Below are positions 1 to 7,688 of a stretch of 64,000 nt of DNA, one piece after another (the stretch's first letter is position 1; each line of letters begins with the position of its first letter). Made by a program: the position numbers and the translations under genes. This stretch comes from JAGTVG01 sp963699805 (GTDB taxonomy: Bacteria; Bacteroidota; Bacteroidia; Cytophagales; Cyclobacteriaceae). Location: the NCBI GenBank assembly GCA_963699805.1, contig CAVOVH010000004.1, forward strand, positions 620,001 to 684,000, given 5' to 3'. The notes below the pieces were generated by a model. That model saw only the letters and a program-made list of their open reading frames with translations. It searched no databases and had not been told where the DNA came from.

Positions 1-258
1 CTTGTGGCGATATTGGCTTTTTTAATGACTTTCGTTTTGAGAAAGTCTTTCATTGATAGAATTCCTGACAGTTTGAATACCCTGCCTGGAAAAGAATCCA
101 CATGTTCATCCCCCGTACAAAGATGACTGTTAGGAGCCAGTTTTTTTAAATTGAACCGAAGACCTAAGTCATTGTAAAGCCCCGTCTTTCTGATCGCTAC
201 ATTGGGATCATAGATGAAGCTCCGGGGATGATCAAACTCGCAAGGAGTTTCGTTTTTT
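1..258 (-). pseudogene. C-terminal THUMP-like part of the methyltransferase, out of frame and cut by the window edge
   Basis: Reading the minus strand one base back from the homopolymer at 253-258 gives an open frame that runs off the left edge. It includes FIYDPNVAIRKTG, a stretch with NSHLCTGDEHV, and FPGRVFKLSG. These resemble the C-terminal THUMP-like domain that follows the methyltransferase domain in Bacteroidota proteins of this family (YEPN..., NSHLYTS..., FPGR-F). The upstream frame (197-1048) stops after about 283 codons, so this piece is the displaced rest of the same gene. A single missing A in the run of six (minus strand) would join them. I cannot tell a sequencing error from a real mutation. 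Confidence 0.75.
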
Positions 259-1048
259 CCCACGAAGTAACATATACATTTTCCTGGTCCTTTTCCCAGG
301 ACCAGCTGATCACATCCGGATCATCAGAATAACTATTTTTATCCAGGACAAGAATAATTTCTTTACAATCCTGGTCGATCGCCAATACGTGTATTTCCCT
401 GATGAAGTGAAAATGTTGAATCAGGTATTTAATGTCAAGGTAGGGAGACAATTTAATAATCACCAGAACCGCCTTCCGGATCAGTTCCTGGTATAGTACG
501 CTGATATCAGGTTCCCCCTCTTCTATTTTAAAGGTCCGCTTGCTTCCCTGCCGTCTGGAAGGATCCACGTAGATGCAGGCAGGTCTTTTTCTTGTTTTGC
601 GGACATAATCAAGACTGTCTCCCGGTACAATCTCAATATTTTTTATACCTAGTATATGAAAATTATGGCCAGCATATTTCGCCAAATCCTCTTTTTTTTC
701 AATATAGATCACTTTATCCGCTGATTTGGAGAAAAAATATGCATCCACTCCCAGACCTCCGGTCATATCGATCAGGGTGCCCCCACGAATCAACGCAGCT
801 TTATACCTGGCTGCAATGGAAGAGGAAGCCTGCTCAACAGCAGTAACAGAAGGATAGAGAACCTGCCTGTGGTTATAATATTCAGGAATTTTATCCCTGG
901 CTTTTTGTCTGGCACTGATCTGTGTTGCGATGAAAATACGATCCTCTGCCGGATAATCCTTCAATGTCAAAGAGAGTCCGTACGGATCTGATTCAGATGC
1001 ATGAAAGATCGCTTCTTCCGTTTTTGGATCTATATGAATTCTTCTCAA
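197..1048 (-). CDS. Class I SAM-dependent methyltransferase with THUMP-like C terminus (N-terminal part, frameshifted)
   Basis: The 283-codon frame holds a class I methyltransferase fold. A glycine-rich SAM motif (IDMTGGLGVDAYFFS, about residues 92-106) is followed by an acidic strand end (IYIEKKEDLA) and a catalytic-type motif YVDPSRR (about 159-165), which resembles the DPPR/DPSRR motif of RNA and THUMP-type methyltransferases. Substrate is unknown; RNA is a reasonable guess. The start is TTG at 1048, overlapping the asd stop as TTGA, so the two genes are probably co-transcribed. The frame ends early at 197 because of a one-base shift at the A-run 253-258; the expected C-terminal domain continues in another frame to the window edge. 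Confidence 0.8.
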   Translation of the reverse strand: MRRIHIDPKTEEAIFHASESDPYGLSLTLKDYPAEDRIFIATQISARQKARDKIPEYYNHRQVLYPSVTAVEQASSSIAARYKAALIRGGTLIDMTGGLGVDAYFFSKSADKVIYIEKKEDLAKYAGHNFHILGIKNIEIVPGDSLDYVRKTRKRPACIYVDPSRRQGSKRTFKIEEGEPDISVLYQELIRKAVLVIIKLSPYLDIKYLIQHFHFIREIHVLAIDQDCKEIILVLDKNSYSDDPDVISWSWEKDQENVYVTSWEKTKLLASLIIPGASSMIPM

Positions 1049-2040
1049 CGAATCAATTTATGAGCTACCAGGTATTCAGCAATCTGTATCGCATTCGTAG
1101 CTGCTCCTTTTCGAAGGTTATCGGATACCACCCACATATTCAAAGTCTTTGGCTGGGTCTCATCCCTCCTGATCCTTCCTACAAATACTTCATCTTTCCC
1201 ATGCGCATTTACGGGCATTGGATAAATGTTCCTGGAAGGATCGTCCTGAACGATCACGCCCGGCGTATCTTCAAGAATGCCCCGGATATCCGCCAATTCG
1301 AATTCTTTATCAAATTGAACATTCACAGACTCTGAATGTCCACCGATTGTGGGGATCCGAACCGTGGTGGCAGTGACCTGGATCGTAGGATCTCCCAATA
1401 TTTTTTTTGTTTCATTTACCATCTTCATCTCTTCCTTGGTATATCCGTTTTCAAGGAAAACGTCGATATGCGGAAGAACATTCAGATCGATCTTATAAGG
1501 ATAGGCCATGGGCCCGTCTTTTCCGGCGCGCTCATTCATCAACTGATCGACGGCCTTTTTCCCGGTACCCGTAACTGATTGATAGGTTGAGACCACGATC
1601 CTCTTGATGTGATAGGTTTCATGCAATTTAAATAATGCCAGAACCATCTGGATGGTTGAACAATTCGGATTTGCGATGATCTTATCTTCCCCGGTCAAAA
1701 CCGAACCATTGATCTCGGGCACCACCAGTTTATGGGCCGGGCTCATTCGCCAGGCTGAAGAATTATCAACTACAAATGTGCCCTTTTCAGCAAATTTCGG
1801 AGCCCATTCAAGTGAAGTGCTTCCTCCGGCTGAAAATACTGCAATATCCGGCTGCAAGTCGACCGCATCCTGCATGCCAATTACGGTATATTCCTTACCC
1901 TGGTATTTAATTTTTTTGCCTACTGATTTTTCAGAGGCAACTAAAAATAATTCGTCAAAAGGGAATTGCCTTTCTTCAACCACTTTTAACATTTCTGATC
2001 CTACAAGTCCTGTAGCACCTACGACTGCTAATTTTATCAT
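1045..2040 (-). CDS. asd: Aspartate-semialdehyde dehydrogenase
   Basis: Reduces aspartyl-phosphate to aspartate semialdehyde with NADPH, the branch step to lysine/diaminopimelate, threonine and methionine; cytoplasmic. The 331-residue length is normal. The N-terminal nucleotide loop is VVGATGLVGSEML, the active-site cysteine lies in ANPNCSTIQM (about residues 124-133), and the substrate/catalytic histidine region is RIPTIGGHSESVNV. A Bacteroidota -7 box lies just upstream (2069-2076). It overlaps the downstream methyltransferase gene by four bases and probably shares its transcript. Confidence 0.96.
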   Translation of the reverse strand: MIKLAVVGATGLVGSEMLKVVEERQFPFDELFLVASEKSVGKKIKYQGKEYTVIGMQDAVDLQPDIAVFSAGGSTSLEWAPKFAEKGTFVVDNSSAWRMSPAHKLVVPEINGSVLTGEDKIIANPNCSTIQMVLALFKLHETYHIKRIVVSTYQSVTGTGKKAVDQLMNERAGKDGPMAYPYKIDLNVLPHIDVFLENGYTKEEMKMVNETKKILGDPTIQVTATTVRIPTIGGHSESVNVQFDKEFELADIRGILEDTPGVIVQDDPSRNIYPMPVNAHGKDEVFVGRIRRDETQPKTLNMWVVSDNLRKGAATNAIQIAEYLVAHKLIR

Positions 2041-2068
2041 TGTTTTAAAAATTGAGAAAAAACCAGGG

Positions 2069-2076
2069 CAAAATTA
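2069..2076 (-). promoter_or_regulatory. Probable -7 box of the asd promoter
   Basis: The minus strand reads TAATTTTG, an exact match to the Bacteroidota -7 consensus TAnnTTTG, about 29 bases upstream of the asd ATG. No clear TTTG is seen at -33, so this is a half-consensus call. Confidence 0.45.
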
Positions 2077-2140
2077 TACATATTATTATGGAAAATTAGT
2101 ATTTTCATAAGGACTTCTGTAAAAAATTGTTCAAACCAGC

Positions 2141-4663
2141 ATGATATTTTTTGTACTCATTAGCATGGCCATGTTCAAGGTTCATGGAATTGAACCTTTC
2201 GCCGAAAAAAATCTTTCATTTTCCGCAAAACAGGAAACCAGGGTGCCGCTGGTCCTCATCAATGAGATCATGTATGATCCTGATCCTTCCCAAGGACTGC
2301 CCCCCTATGAATACATTGAATTGCATAATGGTGATACGCAACCCGTAAACCTCAAATTCTGGAAATTAAATAAAGGGATCCTCCCCGATGTTGTCCTTCC
2401 AGTGGGGGCATATTTGATCATTTGTAAAAAAGGACAGGAAAGTGAATTTTTGCCATTTGGGAGTGTAGTGGGCATCAGCCTTTGGGATGTATTGAATAAT
2501 GAAGGTCAGGAAATAATGCTCGAAGACAGTACAGGCGCCTTGATCGACCTGATTTTTTATACGCCAGATCTGATCCGGGAAGCGGATAAAAAAAATGGGG
2601 GATGGAGCATTGAGTTGATCAATCCTTTTGAAATATGTAAAGGAATGATCAATTGGAAGGCAGCCAGTCATCCACTGGGAGGCACTCCTGGCAAAAAGAA
2701 CAGCGTATATTCCAGTGTGCCGGATGAAACTCCTCCCGTTATTCTGGATCACAGGTGGATCAGTCCGGATACGATGCAATTATACTTTTCGGAGCCCATG
2801 GAATCTCTCCCCGATGATCTTCCTCAATTTTTCACATTTACACCCGCACTGGAAATCCTTCACATCTTTGAAGATGAAAAAGAAAATTTCAGTATTTTTT
2901 TGGCTATGGATGTTCCCATTGAGACGGGGAATTTGTATGATCTGTCCGTATCAGGTTTTTCCGATTGCATTGGAAATAAAATCAAGGATACGGTGATCCA
3001 AACTGGCATTGGATCAGAACCTGCTTTTCTTGACCTGTTAATCACTGAATTGATGATTGATGAAGTTCCGGTTGTGGATCTCCCGGCAAGCGAATACATT
3101 GAGATTTTTAATGTAACTGATCAAATCATGGATCTGGCTAATACGTCGATTGTTACGCTGACAGATACCTTTCCCTTGCCTCCGAGCACGTTACTTCCAC
3201 ATCAATATATCGTTCTATGTCCCCAGTCCAGGATTCATCTTTTCTGGAATATTCCGAATGTCAAAGATATCAGCCCGTTTCCCAGGCTTTTAAATGATGG
3301 GCAGGTGCTGGCCCTTTTTAATAAACATGATAAGCTGGTGTTTTCAATGAAATATAATACTCACTGGTATCGGGATCTGGAGAAATCAAACGGAGGGTAT
3401 GCAATTGAGATGGTTGATACGGCAAATCCCTGCGGAGATGAAAACAACTGGTGTGCATCGGATAATCCATCAGGAGGAACCCCTGGTCAACCGAACTCTG
3501 TTTCTCAGTCCAATCCGGATCGTACCGGGCCTGGCATACAGATGATTTATATGACAGATCCGAGTCAGATCCAGGTTAAATTAACAGAAAAAATCAATCC
3601 ATCCTCCACAGGTCAGCTGGAAATCTCTTTCCAGGAAATGAATGGTTTTCACCTTTTATCTTTCGATTCACTATTTTATGACCAGTTTACCCTATCCCTG
3701 GCATATCCGTTATCCGCTTCCACGCAATATGAAATGAACCTAAAGGGACTCAGGGACTGTGTTGGGAATTCAATGGATCCGGTGGAAAGCCGACATTTTT
3801 TTTATCTGCCACGAAAAGCGGAAAGGAACGATCTCGTTATCAATGAATTACTTTTCAATCCGAAACCTGGCGGGGTGGATTGGGTGGAGATTTATAACAA
3901 ATCCAATGATTATATTGATCTGACTGGTTTGACCATCTGTAATATTACGGATGATCATCCGGATCATCAGGTCCCCATCGATCCCCCTCACCAGCTTTTA
4001 CCACCATCCGGTTTCCTGGTGATCACAGCAGACAGGAATCTCCTGATTGCTGATTTCCCCAAAAGTCGTCAGGAAGCCATTTTGGAATTAAAATCCATGC
4101 CTGCCTTACCCGACCAATTCGGGAACATTGCCCTGATTACTGAGGATCAGAAAATCCTCGATCTTTTCTATTATCATAGCAGTTATCACCACGATCTGAT
4201 CACGGAAGATGAAGGCATCTCACTTGAAAGAATTTCTTATACGGATTCAACGAATCAACCGGACAACTGGCAGTCTGCCTCTTCGATCGTAGGATACGGA
4301 AGCCCTACCTTTGAAAATTCTGTTCATTATAACGCGTCCTCGGGACAGGATCTGATTTTTCTGGTGCCAACTGTCATAACACCGGATGGGGATGGAATTG
4401 ACGATCACCTGCAAATCCAATATTCCACTGGAAAGCCCGGATATGTCGGGAATATTGAAATTTATGATATTGCAGGCAACCTCGTTAAAGGAGTACTGAA
4501 GAACAGGCTTCTGGCTGTACAGGGAACCATTACCTGGGATGGCCATTCGGAACAGGGGCAGATTCCGCGGACTGGTATTTATATCCTCAGATTTGAAATT
4601 TACAACCTTGAAGGAGATCGCCGGCAAACTAAAAAAAGATTTGTCGTCACCCGGAAATTCTAA
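2141..4663 (+). CDS. Secreted multi-domain lamin-tail-domain (LTD) protein, possible type IX cargo
   Basis: 840 residues. A signal peptide (MIFFVLISMAMFKVHG) is followed by three lamin-tail-type beta-sandwich domains, recognisable by their openings: LVLINEIMYDP (about residue 38), LLITELMIDE (about 300) and LVINELLFNPKPGG (about 567). Between them lie Ig-like segments beginning with DETPPVILDHRW and DRTGPGIQMIYMT, of the kind that speaks of 'elements' such as LYFSEPME. The C terminus (from about 747) is VITPDGDGIDDHLQIQY...GNLVKG...TWDG...GIYILRFE, an FlgD-Ig-like or CHU_C-like terminal domain, common on surface proteins exported by the type IX system. Function unknown; adhesion or matrix binding is only a guess. 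It ends three bases before the convergent isoaspartyl peptidase gene. Confidence 0.85.
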   Translation: MIFFVLISMAMFKVHGIEPFAEKNLSFSAKQETRVPLVLINEIMYDPDPSQGLPPYEYIELHNGDTQPVNLKFWKLNKGILPDVVLPVGAYLIICKKGQESEFLPFGSVVGISLWDVLNNEGQEIMLEDSTGALIDLIFYTPDLIREADKKNGGWSIELINPFEICKGMINWKAASHPLGGTPGKKNSVYSSVPDETPPVILDHRWISPDTMQLYFSEPMESLPDDLPQFFTFTPALEILHIFEDEKENFSIFLAMDVPIETGNLYDLSVSGFSDCIGNKIKDTVIQTGIGSEPAFLDLLITELMIDEVPVVDLPASEYIEIFNVTDQIMDLANTSIVTLTDTFPLPPSTLLPHQYIVLCPQSRIHLFWNIPNVKDISPFPRLLNDGQVLALFNKHDKLVFSMKYNTHWYRDLEKSNGGYAIEMVDTANPCGDENNWCASDNPSGGTPGQPNSVSQSNPDRTGPGIQMIYMTDPSQIQVKLTEKINPSSTGQLEISFQEMNGFHLLSFDSLFYDQFTLSLAYPLSASTQYEMNLKGLRDCVGNSMDPVESRHFFYLPRKAERNDLVINELLFNPKPGGVDWVEIYNKSNDYIDLTGLTICNITDDHPDHQVPIDPPHQLLPPSGFLVITADRNLLIADFPKSRQEAILELKSMPALPDQFGNIALITEDQKILDLFYYHSSYHHDLITEDEGISLERISYTDSTNQPDNWQSASSIVGYGSPTFENSVHYNASSGQDLIFLVPTVITPDGDGIDDHLQIQYSTGKPGYVGNIEIYDIAGNLVKGVLKNRLLAVQGTITWDGHSEQGQIPRTGIYILRFEIYNLEGDRRQTKKRFVVTRKF

Positions 4664-4666
4664 ACA

Positions 4667-5605
4667 CTATTTATAAATGGATATTTCCGGTTCTTTTCCT
4701 TCCTGCCAGGATGCCCGGTACATGCCTTCCGTATTGAATACCATCGAAACATTCCCGCTTCGATCCAATGCAATCACTCCACCGGATCCTCCAATGGCCG
4801 GTAATTCTTCATAAATCACTTTTTCACATGCCTCCTGTAATGACATCCCGGTATATTTGATCTTGGCTGCAATATCATAGGCTACTACTTTGCGTATGAA
4901 ATATTCCCCATGCCCTGTGGAGGATACTGCACACGTGAGATTATCGGCATAGGTACCAGCCCCGATAATGGGTGTATCTCCGATCCTTCCGTATTTTTTA
5001 TTGGTCATTCCTCCAGTGGAAGTACCGGCAGCCAGATTTCCCTGACGGTCGAGGGCCAATACACCGACCGTGCCATATTTCCGTATTTGATTCCTATTCC
5101 TGATGGATGAATCCCCATCTTTATCATTCAGGGCTTCCTGAAGGCTTTTATATCTACGCTCTGTATAAAAATAGGAAGGATCCACTATTTCCAGCCCTTT
5201 TTCAACAGCAAATTGTTCGGCACCTTTCCCTGATAACATCACATGTGGGCTTTCTGTCATGACCGCCAGTGCAGCTGCAATGGGATTTTTTATGGTAGTG
5301 ACGCCGGCCACTGCACCCGCCACCAGGGTTTTCCCGTCCATGATGGAGGCATCCAGTTCATTTTTCCCCTCATGTGTAAAAACAGCACCTTTACCGGCAT
5401 TAAAAAGGGGGGAGTCCTCAAGAATCTTTATGGCTTCAACCACTGCCCGAAGCGAAGTGCCTCCTTCTTCCAGAATTCCATATCCCTGATCAAGTGATTC
5501 TCTAAGTGTATTGAGGTAAGCTTTCTCCATTTCCAGGGACATGTTTTCACGTGTGATGGTACCTGCCCCACCATGAATAACGATGGTGATCGGACTGGAT
5601 GTCAT
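4667..5605 (-). CDS. iaaA: Isoaspartyl peptidase / type III L-asparaginase (family T2, Ntn hydrolase)
   Basis: Hydrolyses beta-aspartyl dipeptides and L-asparagine after self-cleavage into alpha and beta subunits. The N-terminal strand is ITIVIHGGAGT, and the self-cleavage site is in YGTVGVLALDRQGNLAAGTS. With the ATG at 5605 as start the nucleophile is Thr179; an ATG at 5632 and a TTG at 5647 are alternatives. Substrate-binding residues follow in STGGMTNKKYGRIGDTPIIGAG and STGHGE. No convincing signal peptide, so probably cytoplasmic. It faces the lamin-tail gene and leaves no room for a terminator between them. Confidence 0.93.
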   Translation of the reverse strand: MTSSPITIVIHGGAGTITRENMSLEMEKAYLNTLRESLDQGYGILEEGGTSLRAVVEAIKILEDSPLFNAGKGAVFTHEGKNELDASIMDGKTLVAGAVAGVTTIKNPIAAALAVMTESPHVMLSGKGAEQFAVEKGLEIVDPSYFYTERRYKSLQEALNDKDGDSSIRNRNQIRKYGTVGVLALDRQGNLAAGTSTGGMTNKKYGRIGDTPIIGAGTYADNLTCAVSSTGHGEYFIRKVVAYDIAAKIKYTGMSLQEACEKVIYEELPAIGGSGGVIALDRSGNVSMVFNTEGMYRASWQEGKEPEISIYK

Positions 5606-5852
5606 GGGTACATTTTGACCAAATGAAGTCATTAAATTGAAATACAATGAATAAGAAATGAAGTTTGAAAAATCTTTCCGTCAATATTTGGATTTGGATC
5701 ATATGGCTCTTACTTTGTCAATTATTGAAAAATTCATTTTTTAATGTATAAATAAATTTACAAATTTGCGACTTATAAAAATAATTAGGATTCAGATAAG
5801 CACTTTTGAATTTAAAAGGAGTAATATTTAATTCACCAAACGCAATAGGATT

Positions 5853-6239
5853 ATGAATAAGGAAGAAAAATCGAAGTATTCAGAAGAGGAATTGATAGAG
5901 TTTGAAGACCTTATTAACGAAAAGCTGGACAAGGCCAGGAAAGAACTGAATTATATCAAGGAAACGCTTAGCAGAAGTAATGACAGTGGTACTGACAATA
6001 CCTCAGGTAACAGCAAATTGCTTGAAGATGGTGCGGATACCATGGAGAAAGAAAGCCTGAGCCAATTAGCCGCAAGACAGCAGAAATTCATTAATAATCT
6101 GGAGAACGCCCTGATAAGAATCAAAAATGGGACGTATGGTGTCTGTGTTGATACAGGAAAATTGATCAGCAAGGAAAGATTGAGAGCTGTTCCGCATACC
6201 ATGCATTCAATTGAGGCTAAATTAGCGAAAAATAATTAA
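5853..6239 (+). CDS. DksA/TraR-family regulator with a degenerate zinc finger
   Basis: 128 residues: a long N-terminal coiled-coil-like helix pair (about 8-80, rich in E/K/L) and a C-terminal globular part GTYGVCVDTGKLISKERLRA followed by VPHTMHSIEAK. This matches the Bacteroidota DksA/TraR proteins, which bind in the RNA polymerase secondary channel in relatives. Only one cysteine (in GVCVDTGK) remains of the four zinc ligands, so a metal-bound finger is unlikely. Preceded by 205 bases of AT-rich intergenic DNA shared with the divergent peptidase gene, and directly abutting scpB, so likely the first gene of a dksA-scpB-rluB transcript. Confidence 0.88.
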   Translation: MNKEEKSKYSEEELIEFEDLINEKLDKARKELNYIKETLSRSNDSGTDNTSGNSKLLEDGADTMEKESLSQLAARQQKFINNLENALIRIKNGTYGVCVDTGKLISKERLRAVPHTMHSIEAKLAKNN

Positions 6240-6806
6240 TTGGATTTTCTTTCCAATCATATTGAAGCCTTGATTTTCGTTTCTCCAAAACCGATTAAGG
6301 TAGAGGAAATAAAGAGCTGCCTGGTAGAAATGTTCGATGCAGATGTACCTGACCAGGACATCCAGGCCTCGCTGGAAAGTTTGATTAAAAAATATCAGGA
6401 CGAGGTATATTCGTTTCAAATCGAACATATCGGAGGAGGCTACCAGTTTTTAACAAAACCTGCTTATCAATCCAGTATTGGGATTTTATTGAAACAACAA
6501 TCCAAAAAAAGACTCTCCAACTCTGCGCTGGAAACCCTTGCAATCATCGCATACAAACAACCTGTCACCAAATCCCAGATCGAACAGATCAGGGGAGTAA
6601 ATTGTGATTATACAACGCAAAAGTTACTTGAAAAAGAACTTATTGAAATAAGAGGGAAGGCTGATTCCCTGGGAAGACCCATATTATATGGCACTTCTGA
6701 TAAGTTCATGGAATACTTCGGAATTAATGACCTTCTCGATTTACCTACACCCAGGGATTTCAGTAAGGATGAAAATTCGATAGGTGACGAAAATATAGAG
6801 GAATAA
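6240..6806 (+). CDS. scpB: Segregation and condensation protein ScpB
   Basis: Kleisin-associated winged-helix subunit of the Smc-ScpAB condensin, needed for chromosome folding and segregation. The opening SNHIEALIFVSPKPIKVEEI and the central LSNSALETLAIIAYKQPVTK, then SQIEQIRGVNCDYTTQKLLE, are typical. 188 residues, usual length. The start is a TTG immediately after the TAA stop of the dksA-like gene, so translation is probably coupled; no ATG is available near the conserved N terminus. scpB next to an rluB-type gene is a widespread arrangement. Confidence 0.95.
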   Translation: MDFLSNHIEALIFVSPKPIKVEEIKSCLVEMFDADVPDQDIQASLESLIKKYQDEVYSFQIEHIGGGYQFLTKPAYQSSIGILLKQQSKKRLSNSALETLAIIAYKQPVTKSQIEQIRGVNCDYTTQKLLEKELIEIRGKADSLGRPILYGTSDKFMEYFGINDLLDLPTPRDFSKDENSIGDENIEE

Positions 6807-6827
6807 TCCATTTACTATTTTTATTTA

Positions 6828-7688
6828 ATGAAACCTCGAAGAAAAAATAAATCAAAAAAAGGGGTTTATGATGCCGATAGTGATCCTCGTAAGGTAAATC
6901 CGCCTGAATATCACGAATCTCAGAAAAATGATCCCGACAAACCTAGGAAAGATCCATTAACCCGCCTGAATAAATACATTGCCAATGCGGGTGTCTGTTC
7001 CAGAAGAGAGGCAGATCACCTTATTATTTCTGGTCAGATCAGTGTGAATGGAAAAATTATAAATGAATTAGGCTATAAAGTGCATCCCAATGACAAGGTT
7101 AAATATGGCAATGTATTGCTTAAAAAGGAAAAATTCATTTATGTTTTATTGAATAAACCAAAAGATCATATTTCGACGGCTAAGGATCCACATAAAAGAA
7201 GCACCGTCATAGACCTGGTTAATAAACAGATCGATGAAAGAATTTACCCGGTCGGAAGATTGGACCGGAACACAACGGGGTTGCTGTTGCTCACAAACGA
7301 TGGCGAATTGACAAAAATCTTATCCCATCCATCGTACAATATCAGAAAAATTTATGAAGTACATCTTGACAGGCCACTCAGCGAAGCTGATTTTTTTGCG
7401 ATCCGTCAGGGGATTATGCTGGAGGATGGACCCATCAGGGTCGATGATATTGCCATCAACAGTGAGGATAGAAAAATTATCGGCATTGAACTACATAGTG
7501 GAAGGAACCGGATTGTCCGACGTATTTTTGAATCACTTGATTATAAAATTACAGGCCTTGACCGGGTGATGTATGCATTTCTGACCAAAAAAACCCTGCC
7601 ACGTGGAAAATGGCGGTTTTTAAAAGATCATGAAGTAACAAAACTCAAGCATTTGGGCCACGGAAGAAAAAGGGCTGGAAAGTCATAA
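6828..7688 (+). CDS. rluB: rRNA pseudouridine synthase, RsuA/RluB family
   Basis: Converts a specific uridine of rRNA (23S in the RluB group) to pseudouridine. A basic N-terminal tail (about 1-42) precedes an S4 RNA-binding domain (TRLNKYIANAGVCSRREADH, about 45-64). The catalytic domain carries the motif GRLDRNTTGLLLLTNDGEL with catalytic Asp146. A basic C terminus ends with GHGRKRAGKS. 286 residues. Its stop codon overlaps the convergent sulfatase by six bases. RluB versus RsuA/RluE specificity cannot be settled from sequence alone, but scpB linkage favours RluB. Confidence 0.9.
   Translation: MKPRRKNKSKKGVYDADSDPRKVNPPEYHESQKNDPDKPRKDPLTRLNKYIANAGVCSRREADHLIISGQISVNGKIINELGYKVHPNDKVKYGNVLLKKEKFIYVLLNKPKDHISTAKDPHKRSTVIDLVNKQIDERIYPVGRLDRNTTGLLLLTNDGELTKILSHPSYNIRKIYEVHLDRPLSEADFFAIRQGIMLEDGPIRVDDIAINSEDRKIIGIELHSGRNRIVRRIFESLDYKITGLDRVMYAFLTKKTLPRGKWRFLKDHEVTKLKHLGHGRKRAGKS

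Noticed and set aside
253..258. Programmed -1 frameshifting at the A-run in the methyltransferase
   Set aside because: The run lacks a full XXXYYYZ slip heptamer in the reading frame and has no obvious pseudoknot after it; a simple missing A is more economical.
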